From the NCBI GenBank assembly GCA_965224415.1, contig CBDCZB010000004.1, forward strand, positions 744,001-808,000: a stretch of 64,000 nt of DNA. Direction: 5' to 3'. Under the pieces are notes generated by a model. That model was not told where the DNA came from. It did no database searches and worked only from the letters and a program-made list of their open reading frames with translations. Source of the stretch: DAOUJI01 sp965224415 (GTDB lineage: Bacteria > Chloroflexota > Dehalococcoidia > Lucifugimonadales > JAGWBF01). Of the stretch, positions 7,982 through 16,313 are shown piece after piece; position 1 is the first letter of the stretch; each line of letters opens with the position of its first letter. The position numbers and the translations under genes are program-made.

Positions 7982-8728
7982 CTAGCCGTCACCGCTTGCC
8001 CGGTCAATGATTTTCTGGGCCGTGATTCTGACTTGAGACGGCTCCAACACTACCCAGTCGGTGCGGAGACCAGCCACGTCGCTTAGACCCGGACGAGTCC
8101 ATTCCGTCGGAGTCACTAAGACCCACATTCCGGCGGCAAGGGCCGCCGTCGCCCCGATGGCCGAGTCCTCCACCGCCAGGCACTCACGCGGCTCCAGTCC
8201 CAACCCTTCAGCCGCGCGCAAATATATCTCAGGATCGGGTTTGGGCCGGCTGACGTTCTCCACCCCCAACACGAGTTCCATTCTCCCATGCAGGTCGAGA
8301 GCCTCCAATATTTGCGCCGCTTCATGGGAAAAGGAGGATGTGGCCAGCGCGAGCCGCTGTCCCTGGGCGGCGGCCCACCTGGCCAGGTCCACGTTGTGGG
8401 CAATGCTGTTGTCCACAACGAACTGTGGGTCCGAAATCATATCCTGGTACATGTTGACCCTCATGGCTTCCAACGCCTGCCAAGGCTCGTCCACGCCGTA
8501 ACGGAGCATAAGCTTCCCACAGGCGTCTTCCAGGCCGAAATACTCCACGAAGCCCCGACAAATGGCTTCCCTGGGCTTGCCGATGTACTTGACGTACTCG
8601 TTCGTGATTCGCCTCCGGTCCACGGGCGCCGAGCTTAGCTGGGCGATCAAGTCGGCATAGACCCCCTCGTAGAGCCTCTCGGAGTCGATGAGGGTGCCGT
8701 CCATGTCGAATATGAAGGCTTTTATCAA
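7982..8728 (-). CDS. HAD-superfamily hydrolase, beta-phosphoglucomutase-like
   Basis: A 248-residue haloacid-dehalogenase phosphatase or mutase. Motif I is F-D-M-D-G-T-L-I-D-S-E at the very N-terminus, motif II is L-A-T-S-S-F-S-H, the lysine lies in R-P-K-P-D-P-E-I-Y, and motif IV is A-V-E-D-S-A-I-G. A helical cap lies between motifs I and II, as in sugar-phosphate phosphatases and beta-phosphoglucomutase. It starts with TTG and sits between pgi and gnd, so a phosphosugar substrate is likely but not shown. Confidence 0.88.
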   Translation of the reverse strand: MIKAFIFDMDGTLIDSERLYEGVYADLIAQLSSAPVDRRRITNEYVKYIGKPREAICRGFVEYFGLEDACGKLMLRYGVDEPWQALEAMRVNMYQDMISDPQFVVDNSIAHNVDLARWAAAQGQRLALATSSFSHEAAQILEALDLHGRMELVLGVENVSRPKPDPEIYLRAAEGLGLEPRECLAVEDSAIGATAALAAGMWVLVTPTEWTRPGLSDVAGLRTDWVVLEPSQVRITAQKIIDRASGDG

Positions 8729-8807
8729 CGAGCGCAGGCCTCACTGGAGATTAAGAAAAATCCGGCTATGCCCCGAACCAGCTTCTGCCAAGTCAAGGGC
8801 CGTGGCT

Positions 8808-10478
8808 TCACGCCGTCTCTTCCAGCCGACGAGTCGACTCCAGCAGGGAGTCGACTCCGGCGTATCCGGGGCCGGTGTGAGTCATCCTGCGGTTGGCCGC
8901 CGTGAGGGCGCTCATGTCGCCCAACGCCTGGGCGGACGCCAGCGTACCGAAGGTGTATGGGGAGCCGGGAATGGGCAGGTCGGGCACCGTATCAGGAGGC
9001 GTGAGAATGAAGACGCCCGAATTCGGGCCTCCCTTGTGCAGCTGGCCAGTTGAATGAAGGTATCGCGGTCCGTATCCGAAGGTGGTTGCCCTCCTGAATC
9101 TCCTCATGACAGCTTCCCTCAGTTTTGCGACGGCTTGGTCCATCTCCGGTGTTCGATCCGCATAGGCAAGAAGAGCGAGGTAATCCCCGTTACCCAGGCT
9201 CTCCAACGTTTCCCAGCAGAATTCTGAGTCCATCTCAGGGAGGAGTTCGGTGGACTGCCATTGCTTGATGATGCGGTCCGTCATGTCCTTGGCGGACTGT
9301 ACGTCAGGTTGGTCGAAGGGGTTTATCTTCAGAATGGACCCGGCTATAGCCACGGCCGTCTCCCATAGGTAGAACTGGCCTCCAAAGTCGTGCACATCGT
9401 TCAATTCCAGTCTGAGGACCGGATGTCCGTCGGATTCAAGGGCCTTAAGCGCCATGTCTGTATCATGGTTGTCGTCGCTGGCCAGACGCAGGTGTACGAA
9501 CAGCCTGTCGCCGCCGTATGCTTCCGGCCCCAACAGGGGCTCTCCCGCCACGGGTATGATTCCCTTCCCCTCTTTGCCTGTGCTTTCGGCTGCCAGCTGC
9601 TCTATCCACAGTCCGATGCTCTCTATCCCCGTGGAGGGCACAAGGGTAATCTTGTCCCGTCCACCGAGGGCCAATGCTCCCATAGCCGCTCCCAACCATG
9701 CAGCGGGATTGTGCTCCAAGGGGACGTCGGGGCCGCATACTGCCGCTGTCTTTACAGCAGACTCCAGGAGTTTCTCAACATCCATTCCCGCCAGAGCCGC
9801 CGGGACCATGCCGAAGTTGGACAGCACGGAATAGCGGCCTCCAATGTCCGGCGGGTTCAAAAAGACCTTCCGGAATCCCCGCTCATTGGTAAGCAATTCC
9901 AGAGAAGTCCCTGGGTCGGTGACGGCCACGAAAGAGGCGCCCGCCTTGGCGTCCCCTAACCGTTTTACCGCCAGTTCCCTGAAGTATGCATAGAGGGACA
10001 TGGTTTCTATGGTGCCGCCGGACTTGGACGACACTACGAATAAGGTCCGCGCCGGGTCTATCGACTCCTCTGTCCGCCGAATGGAAGAGGGCACGGTCGA
10101 GTCAAGGACGATGAGCTTGGGATAACCTGCGGCGTGGCCCAGTGACCGGCTCAGAGCCTCTGGCCCCAGGCTGCTGCCTCCCATGCCCAGCAGGACCACG
10201 TGGTCGAATGAGCCTGCGGCGTCTGCGGCGAAGGCCTTCAGCTCAGTCAGCTTGCGGGTCATCTCCTGGGGAACAGTAAGCCAACCGAGGCGGTTGGAGA
10301 TTTCCGTCGGATCAGGTTTCCATACCGTATGGTCACGGTCCCACATTCGACGAATCGTGCGGGCCTTCTCAAGACCCGTGAGTCCATCACGCACCTGCTC
10401 GATATGGCCGCCCAGACCGCGTGTGAGGGTCTCGATGGACAGCGACCTCTGAGTTATTCCGCCGCTAGCGTGAGTCAT
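8808..10478 (-). CDS. pgi: Glucose-6-phosphate isomerase (Tal-Pgi-type isomerase domain)
   Basis: It interconverts glucose 6-phosphate and fructose 6-phosphate. SIS-fold motifs are clear: L-L-G-M-G-G-S-S-L-G-P-E near residue 80, V-V-S-S-K-S-G-G-T-I-E-T, and D-I-G-G-R-Y-S-V-L-S-N-F-G. The C-terminus contains Q-L-H-K-G-G-P-N-S-G-V-F. The sequence resembles the isomerase half of bifunctional transaldolase-isomerases, but no transaldolase domain is attached. The ATG at 10478 overlaps the stop of the transhydrogenase gene (TGATG), which indicates coupled translation. Length is 556 residues. Confidence 0.92.
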   Translation of the reverse strand: MTHASGGITQRSLSIETLTRGLGGHIEQVRDGLTGLEKARTIRRMWDRDHTVWKPDPTEISNRLGWLTVPQEMTRKLTELKAFAADAAGSFDHVVLLGMGGSSLGPEALSRSLGHAAGYPKLIVLDSTVPSSIRRTEESIDPARTLFVVSSKSGGTIETMSLYAYFRELAVKRLGDAKAGASFVAVTDPGTSLELLTNERGFRKVFLNPPDIGGRYSVLSNFGMVPAALAGMDVEKLLESAVKTAAVCGPDVPLEHNPAAWLGAAMGALALGGRDKITLVPSTGIESIGLWIEQLAAESTGKEGKGIIPVAGEPLLGPEAYGGDRLFVHLRLASDDNHDTDMALKALESDGHPVLRLELNDVHDFGGQFYLWETAVAIAGSILKINPFDQPDVQSAKDMTDRIIKQWQSTELLPEMDSEFCWETLESLGNGDYLALLAYADRTPEMDQAVAKLREAVMRRFRRATTFGYGPRYLHSTGQLHKGGPNSGVFILTPPDTVPDLPIPGSPYTFGTLASAQALGDMSALTAANRRMTHTGPGYAGVDSLLESTRRLEETA

Positions 10479-11875
10479 CAACGGGACTCCAGCTTGTTGA
10501 AGACGTCCAGAGCTGCTATCCGATAGCACTCGGCCAAGGTCGGGTAGTTAAACGTGTTGTTGATGAGAAAGTCCAGGGTGCCGCCGAGACCCACAATCGC
10601 TTGGCCTATGTGGACAAGCTCTGAGGCTCCTTCTCCTATTATGTGAACCCCCAGTATCTTGCGAGTCTCACTGTGCACCAAGAGCTTCAACGTTCCCACC
10701 GGGTCGTTGAGGATCTGGCCTCTGGCCGTCTCCCTGTAACGGGCCAACCCCACCTCATAGGGCACGTTCTGACGGGTCAACTGTTCCTCGGTGCCCCCCA
10801 CCATCGATATTTCCGGGATGGTGAAAAGAGCATAGGGGATGGTGTCTGCCATTTGGCAAAGCTCGATTCCCAGGGCGTGGCAAGCCGCAATCCTGCCCTG
10901 TTCCATCGACGTGGACGACAGCGCGGGAAATCCGACCACGTCGCCGACGGCATATATGTGGGGGACTTCCGTCTGGTAGAAGTCGTTCACGGGAATGCGT
11001 CCCCTGGAATCGGCCTCGAGACCCACGGCTTCCAGTCCCAGTCCCTCGGTGGCGCCGTTGCGTCCCACGGTATATAACAGCACTTCCGACACGATGCGTT
11101 TGTTGCTCTCCGTGTAAGCGGTCACCGTCGAGGAGTCTGCCTCAACGTGGGTGACCTCTTCGCCCAGCCGGAATATGACCCCATGCTGGCGGAGGTGGTA
11201 CAGGAGCGCTTCGAGAATCTCCCTGTCCAGAAACTCCAAAATGTCTCGCCGCTTATCGACTACCGTAGCCTCAACGCCGAGTGTGGCAAATATGGCGGCG
11301 TACTCCATGCCTATGGCGCCCGCCCCGACTATCGTGACGGTCCGGGGGATCGACTCCAGGTTGTAGACGTGGTCCGAGTCTATAACCGAACGCCCATCGA
11401 CTGGGATTTTGGAGGACCTCGCCGGCGTGCTTCCGACCGCAATGATTATCTTGTCTGCGCAGACCGTCGTGCGGTCTACCGGGCCTTCTACCGGACCGTC
11501 AATCTCCACTTCGTTAGGTGAAGTCAGCCTGGCCTTTCCTTCATACATAGCGACCCGGTTGCGATTGAACTGGCTCCGCAGCACCTGTATCTCGTTCTCG
11601 ACGACGTGGTCGCAACGGAACGTCAGGTCCTGGATGGATATGTCTTCCTTGACTTTGTAGCTTACTCCGTAGACTCCCCGCTGCCTGAATCCGGTCAGGT
11701 GCAGCACCGCCTCTCTCAAGGCCTTGCTGGGAATGGCTCCCGTGTTTACCGACGCTCCTCCCAACGCCTGGGTCTTCTCCACTACGGCGACCCGCATGTT
11801 AAGTTTTGCAGCCTGAATCGCCGCGCCGTGACCGGCCGGTCCTGAACCTATAACCAGTACGTCGTAGTGTTCCAT
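10478..11875 (-). CDS. sthA: Soluble NAD(P)+ transhydrogenase (SthA/UdhA type)
   Basis: A flavoprotein of 465 residues that moves hydride between NADPH and NAD+. The FAD-binding G-S-G-P-A-G-H-G-A-A is at residue 10, the NAD(P) site V-G-A-G-A-I-G-M-E-Y near 180, and the FAD segment V-Y-A-V-G-D-V-V-G-F follows. The C-terminal interface ends N-T-F-N-Y-P-T-L-A-E-C-Y-R as in SthA. At the position of the redox disulfide it reads G-G-A-S-V-N-T-G-A-I-P-S-K, so both cysteines of dihydrolipoamide dehydrogenase are absent, which fits transhydrogenase and excludes a disulfide reductase. It heads an operon with pgi, a HAD enzyme and gnd, i.e. NADPH balance. Confidence 0.93.
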   Translation of the reverse strand: MEHYDVLVIGSGPAGHGAAIQAAKLNMRVAVVEKTQALGGASVNTGAIPSKALREAVLHLTGFRQRGVYGVSYKVKEDISIQDLTFRCDHVVENEIQVLRSQFNRNRVAMYEGKARLTSPNEVEIDGPVEGPVDRTTVCADKIIIAVGSTPARSSKIPVDGRSVIDSDHVYNLESIPRTVTIVGAGAIGMEYAAIFATLGVEATVVDKRRDILEFLDREILEALLYHLRQHGVIFRLGEEVTHVEADSSTVTAYTESNKRIVSEVLLYTVGRNGATEGLGLEAVGLEADSRGRIPVNDFYQTEVPHIYAVGDVVGFPALSSTSMEQGRIAACHALGIELCQMADTIPYALFTIPEISMVGGTEEQLTRQNVPYEVGLARYRETARGQILNDPVGTLKLLVHSETRKILGVHIIGEGASELVHIGQAIVGLGGTLDFLINNTFNYPTLAECYRIAALDVFNKLESR

Positions 11876-11924
11876 ATCTCGACGGTGACCCGTTCAAAAG
11901 GGAGCGGAGTCCGTGGCTGTTTCG

Positions 11925-11953
11925 ATACTACAACCCGCAGTTTAACGTGTCCA
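11925..11953 (-). promoter_or_regulatory. Probable promoter of the sthA operon
   Basis: Minus strand: TGGACA (11953-11948), 17-base spacer, TAGTAT (11930-11925). This places the start about 40 bases before the sthA ATG. It shares the 280-base divergent region with the ccdA promoter. Confidence 0.45.
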
Positions 11954-12088
11954 CCAGCCTACGGCCCATTTATGTCAACTTCAACCGAGCCTGAATCAGC
12001 CGAGCGTCCATAAAGCCGAGCATCGCAATAAGTCGTATTAACTAGTGACAGCGCCGAAGATGTTGGGCAAGGGACTCGTCCATATCGG

Positions 12089-12117
12089 TTGGCGCTGGGA
12101 ACGGGTGGGAATACAAT
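12089..12117 (+). promoter_or_regulatory. Sigma70-type promoter of the ccdA-like gene
   Basis: TTGGCG at 12089-12094 and TACAAT at 12112-12117 are separated by exactly 17 bases, about 40 bases upstream of the ATG at 12156. Confidence 0.6.
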
Positions 12118-12155
12118 AGGTCAGCTTATTCCATGGGGCAAAGGACAAGTGTGAG

Positions 12156-13388
12156 ATGTTGTCGATGCTAGGAAACGCCCGCTTGATGCAGGGCTTGTTC
12201 AAAGACAAGCCTTTCAAAAGCTACATAGTCCCTCTGTTAATGGGAGGGGTCGCCCTGGCTGTGGCCGTCGTGGGAGGAATGATAGTGGGTGGGGAGAGCG
12301 GTGTCGGCGGCATCAACGGGTTCGTCGAAAAGCTGTCCGGAAACTCTACCACCAAGCTGGGAGATATCGCCCCAGCGAGATTCGGATTCGCTTTTGCAGC
12401 CGGAATGGTGGCGGCGGTGAACCCGTGCGGTTTCGCAATGCTTCCGGCTTACCTGAGCCTGTATCTGGGCACAAACGAGGGACAGGAGACCCGGAAGTTT
12501 GCATTGCAACGCTCTAACTTGCCCTCGGATTCGGTAGGTATAGACGGTCCCATAGATGCGACTGACATCATATCTCCAGCTCACTTGTGGATGATAAGGT
12601 CGGGTGCAGCGCTTAGCTTCCTCATTTTTGTCGTCGCCGGCCAAGTTCTTCTATGGCAATGGTTCCGTGAGGATGTGCACATCGCACTGAGAATCATCTA
12701 CAGTGTGGTCACCGTCGGCAATACGATCTTAGTTCTAGCTTTAACTGGGTCGCGAGTTCGGCAACACGGCGCCCAATACGAATTAGAATTCTGGAGCTCG
12801 TTATGGTACAACGCCAAGACAATAGCGAAGGCGCTGCTGGTAGGGCTGACGGTCTCCGCGGGATTCCTGCTGCTGTTCGGAGCCATCGGACTCATAATCG
12901 GTGGCGGGGGTGAACTCGTCAGGGACGCCCTGCCCTGGATAGGACTCATCGTTGGAGGCCTGCTTGTGTGCCTCGGGGCTTGGATGCTATCGGGAGGCAA
13001 GTTCTACTCCAATTTCGCCACCCAGGCGGCGTCCAAGATAGGCAACCCGAACCAGGTCAGCATAAAGGGCTACTTCCTCTTCGGCCTCAGCTACGGCATC
13101 GCATCCCTAAGCTGCACGCTGCCAATATTCCTGGCGGTGGTGGGCACGAGCCTAACTGTATCGGACGTGCCCTCAGCGCTGGGGCAGATGGCCTTATACG
13201 GTGTGGGCATGGGAGTGGTCATCATCGTGTGCACCATCGGCATTGCCATATTCAAAGAGGCGATGGTGGGCGCCCTCAGAAAGGTCCTCCCCTGGGTGCA
13301 GCCCGTAAGCGCGGTGTTGATGGTCGTGGCGGGCATGTACATCGTATTCTACTGGCTGACCCTGGGCCGCTCGCTTCTGGGCGTCTAA
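12156..13388 (+). CDS. CcdA/DsbD-family transmembrane thiol reductant transporter
   Basis: An integral membrane protein that passes electrons from cytoplasmic thioredoxin to extracytoplasmic thiol proteins. The two diagnostic cysteine sites are present: N-P-C-G-F-A-M-L-P-A-Y near residue 90 and S-L-S-C-T-L-P-I-F near residue 320, each in a membrane helix. At 410 residues it is much longer than the usual 220-250; the extra length is an N-terminal membrane segment (about 24-45) and an insert of about 40 residues after the first active-site helix. A plausible extracytoplasmic client is the redoxin lipoprotein locus 6 kb away, but that link is inference. Confidence 0.88.
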   Translation: MLSMLGNARLMQGLFKDKPFKSYIVPLLMGGVALAVAVVGGMIVGGESGVGGINGFVEKLSGNSTTKLGDIAPARFGFAFAAGMVAAVNPCGFAMLPAYLSLYLGTNEGQETRKFALQRSNLPSDSVGIDGPIDATDIISPAHLWMIRSGAALSFLIFVVAGQVLLWQWFREDVHIALRIIYSVVTVGNTILVLALTGSRVRQHGAQYELEFWSSLWYNAKTIAKALLVGLTVSAGFLLLFGAIGLIIGGGGELVRDALPWIGLIVGGLLVCLGAWMLSGGKFYSNFATQAASKIGNPNQVSIKGYFLFGLSYGIASLSCTLPIFLAVVGTSLTVSDVPSALGQMALYGVGMGVVIIVCTIGIAIFKEAMVGALRKVLPWVQPVSAVLMVVAGMYIVFYWLTLGRSLLGV

Positions 13389-13450
13389 GCCTGCGGACTC
13401 CCTGAATGACCTTTCGCGGAAGGCCGGAACCGCTGAACGGGAACCGCCCG

Positions 13451-14668
13451 ATGGCGCCAAGGACAGCGTTTATCGCCGCGGGAGTCTTGTTTGCGCTGGC
13501 CATTCTCGCCGCAGCTTGCGGCGGCGAAGCCGACGCTCCATCCACTGAGCCGACGATGGACCCCAGGCCCACCAGGAACCTTTTTGCACAGGACCCGGAT
13601 TTTCGGGAAGAACTGGACGCGGCCAGTTTCTCTACTAGGGGATGGGCCACCGACTTCAGCAAGCACAGCGTTCCGTACGATGAAATCACCGTGGGCATCC
13701 AAGGCAGGGACCGAATCCCTCCCATCGACCGTCCGGTCTTCACTGACTTTCTAAACGCCGACACATGGATCGACCCTCAAGAGCCGGTCATTGCCCTGGA
13801 AATCGGCGGAGCCGCCAGGGCCTATCCCCTTCAAGTGCTTATATGGCACGAGATAGTCAACGATTCTCTCGGCGGAACTCCGGTGTCCGTGACCTTCTGC
13901 CCATTGTGCAACTCCGCGGTGGCTTTTGACCGGCGGCTGGACGGCGTGGTGTATGACTTCGGAACATCGGGAAACCTCCGAAACAGCGACTTGATAATGT
14001 GGGACAGACAGACGGAGTCGTGGTGGCAGCAGTTCACCGGAGAGGCCATCGTAGGGGAACTTACAGGCCGGACGCTGGCCATGCTTCCCGCTTCCATCAT
14101 CTCCTACGAAAGCTTCAAATCGGCCTATCCTGACGGCGACGTCCTGTCCAGGGACACAGGCTACACCAGGGACTACGGCTCCAATCCCTACGGCGGCTAT
14201 GACAAGATTGACCGTCCCCCCTTCTTGTACGACGGTAAGCTTGACGGCAGGCTACAGCCTAAGGAGAGAGTCGCCGCTGTAACGGTGAACGGAGTCGACG
14301 TAGCCTTTCCATTCTCCCTCTTAGAACAGGAACGCGCAGTCAACTACTCCCAAGGCAGCAGTGCTTTGGTCGTCCTCTTCCAGCCTGGGACAAAGTCCGC
14401 CGTTGACAGCGGAGTCATAGCCTTTTCTAGAGACGTGGGAGCCACCGGGGTGTTCGACCCCAGCGTCGACGGAGAGGTCCTCACTTTCAAGGCGATGGGC
14501 GACGACATTGTGGACGAGCAGACCGGCAGCGTCTGGAACATTGTGGGAGAGGCGATCAGCGGCCCGTTGTCCGGCACAAGCCTGACCCCGATAGTCCACG
14601 CCAACCACTTCTGGTTTGCCTGGGCGGCCTTCAAACCCCAAACCCTCATCTACCAGGGACAGCCTTAG
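13451..14668 (+). CDS. DUF3179-domain lipoprotein
   Basis: A secreted lipoprotein of 405 residues with a DUF3179 core; its biochemical function is not known to me. The N-terminus A-F-I-A-A-G-V-L-F-A-L-A-I-L-A-A-A-C-G-G is a signal peptide with lipobox, which favours the ATG at 13451 over one 15 codons upstream. Family segments include V-T-F-C-P-L-C-N-S-A-V-A-F-D, D-R-Q-T-E-S-W-W-Q-Q-F-T-G and D-T-G-Y-T-R-D-Y-G-S-N-P-Y. It follows the CcdA-like gene by 62 bases on the same strand, and its C-P-L-C pair could be a thiol site served by that transporter (inference). Confidence 0.85.
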   Translation: MAPRTAFIAAGVLFALAILAAACGGEADAPSTEPTMDPRPTRNLFAQDPDFREELDAASFSTRGWATDFSKHSVPYDEITVGIQGRDRIPPIDRPVFTDFLNADTWIDPQEPVIALEIGGAARAYPLQVLIWHEIVNDSLGGTPVSVTFCPLCNSAVAFDRRLDGVVYDFGTSGNLRNSDLIMWDRQTESWWQQFTGEAIVGELTGRTLAMLPASIISYESFKSAYPDGDVLSRDTGYTRDYGSNPYGGYDKIDRPPFLYDGKLDGRLQPKERVAAVTVNGVDVAFPFSLLEQERAVNYSQGSSALVVLFQPGTKSAVDSGVIAFSRDVGATGVFDPSVDGEVLTFKAMGDDIVDEQTGSVWNIVGEAISGPLSGTSLTPIVHANHFWFAWAAFKPQTLIYQGQP

Positions 14669-14746
14669 GTCTTACCGCTATAATGACTGCCGAGCCGCCA
14701 GCCAAGACACCATACGCACTGGCCGGGCTAAACTGGATGCAACGAC

Positions 14747-15310
14747 ATGGCCCAAGACCGGGGCAGCAACAGCGAAGACGCCGTGACCGGCGAGGTATTG
14801 CTCGAGGCCCAATTCGACACTAATGTCGCCCCTTACTTCCGTTGGGTCGTCACCCTCATCCTTCTAGTATCGGTCGTGGGCATACTGCTAATCCCCCTCT
14901 GGCTGTTGTTCAGCGGATGGTATGGCTTGGAATTCCACCGGCGCATGTCCGGACGGCTGACCGCCCAGGCGCTGGAGATACGCAAGGGCGTATTCTTCCG
15001 CTCCGAGTCCACCATCCCCCTCAACCGCATCACCGACCTGCGGCTGCACGACGACCCCTTGATGCGCCACTACGGGCTGCGCAGCTTGAAGGTGGAGACC
15101 GCAGGCCAGGGGAGAACTACTGGAAGTGGTGGTGACCTGGTGGGAGTCATCAACGCAGCGGAATTTCGCAACGCAGTCCTGCTCCAGAGGCAGAAGGTGT
15201 TGGCGGCGGAAACCACCGAGGAGTCAGCCTCCTCCGCTGTGCCCGGTGGAGTCGCCAGCCTCCTGACCGAGATACGAGACATCCTCGCCCAGATGGAGGC
15301 CAAGCAGTAG
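14747..15310 (+). CDS. PH-domain (bPH2/DUF304) membrane protein
   Basis: A 187-residue protein with two adjacent membrane helices at about 29-63 followed by a bacterial pleckstrin-homology-like domain (about 65-130). The domain includes R-K-G-V-F-F-R-S-E-S-T-I-P-L-N-R-I-T-D-L, the usual signature of YdbS/YdbT-type proteins. The C-terminus is a short helical tail. Function is unknown; related proteins are tied to envelope stress or membrane organisation. The region 3' of it is followed after 97 bases by a glycosyltransferase. Confidence 0.82.
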   Translation: MAQDRGSNSEDAVTGEVLLEAQFDTNVAPYFRWVVTLILLVSVVGILLIPLWLLFSGWYGLEFHRRMSGRLTAQALEIRKGVFFRSESTIPLNRITDLRLHDDPLMRHYGLRSLKVETAGQGRTTGSGGDLVGVINAAEFRNAVLLQRQKVLAAETTEESASSAVPGGVASLLTEIRDILAQMEAKQ

Positions 15311-15407
15311 GCATCCGGTCTCGATACAGCGGCACTCTATTGGATTCCCGGCTGGGTTTAGGCAATCGTTGACTTTGAGTTAACCCGTCCCGGGGTCCTA
15401 ACCTACT

Positions 15408-16133
15408 GTGAAACTCACTATTATCGTTCCAGCCTTCAACGAAGAGGCCTACGTCGGGCCAACCCTGGATTCGATTCAGGCGGCGGAGGCTAAGTTACGC
15501 AGTGCCTCTGACGTTGATGTCGAAACCATCGTAGTCGACAACAACAGCACAGACAGCACCGCCGCCGTCGCCCGCGCCAAGGGCGCCACGGTGGTCCTCG
15601 AACCGGTCCAAGGCATCGCACGAGCTCGGAACACCGGCGCGCGCCATGCCGACGGAGACGTGCTCGTCTTTGTCGACGCCGACGTGAACATGCCGGATCC
15701 ACTTCTAGCCGCTATTCACGAGGCGATGAGCGATCCGGCGTGTGTCGGTGGCGGCGTGGACGTGGACTATCGGCCCAAACGCCTTTCCGTGAGGCTTTAC
15801 CTGCGCGCCTCGCGGCTCCTAGGCCGCCTTTCGGGCATGGCCCAAGGCGCCACCCAGTTCTGCCGCAAGAACGTCTTCGAACAAGTCGGAGGCTACGACG
15901 AAAAAGCGTGGATCGGTGAAGACGTTGACTTCTACTGGAGCCTGAAGAGGTACGCAAAGAGAACCGATGGCTCCGTCCGGTTTATACGGAATCCCCGTGT
16001 GCAACCGTCCAGCCGTCGCTTCGACAAGTGGCCCTTGTGGAAAATTCTGGTTTGGACCAACCCCCTCTTCATATCGTTATTCCGCCGCCGGAAGCGGTTC
16101 TGGGCGGGTTGGCATTCTCACACAGTGCGGTAG
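15408..16133 (+). CDS. Family 2 glycosyltransferase
   Basis: A GT-A fold glycosyltransferase of 241 residues. It opens with I-I-V-P-A-F-N-E-E-A-Y-V-G and carries V-V-D-N-N-S-T-D-S-T, A-R-A-R-N-T-G-A, the metal-binding D-A-D of V-F-V-D-A-D-V-N-M, and a G-G-Y-D-E-K-A-W-I-G-E-D-V-D-F acceptor-loop motif. There is no membrane anchor apart from a weakly hydrophobic C-terminus. The start is GTG at 15408. The donor and acceptor are unknown. Confidence 0.9.
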   Translation: MKLTIIVPAFNEEAYVGPTLDSIQAAEAKLRSASDVDVETIVVDNNSTDSTAAVARAKGATVVLEPVQGIARARNTGARHADGDVLVFVDADVNMPDPLLAAIHEAMSDPACVGGGVDVDYRPKRLSVRLYLRASRLLGRLSGMAQGATQFCRKNVFEQVGGYDEKAWIGEDVDFYWSLKRYAKRTDGSVRFIRNPRVQPSSRRFDKWPLWKILVWTNPLFISLFRRRKRFWAGWHSHTVR

Positions 16134-16313
16134 GATTCCCACAACTCCAGCCTTAGGACTCATTCCCGGTAAGTGTGGTCCAGCCTTCAGGCTCATGTTT
16201 TCCGGGCCCAAGCGCCCGCCTAGCCGAAGCACCGTTAAGTTATAATTCCACGGAATCCTAAAGGGGAGCCTGGAATTGGTCCGTGTTTCCATACCTGACA
16301 ACCACTCGTTAAA

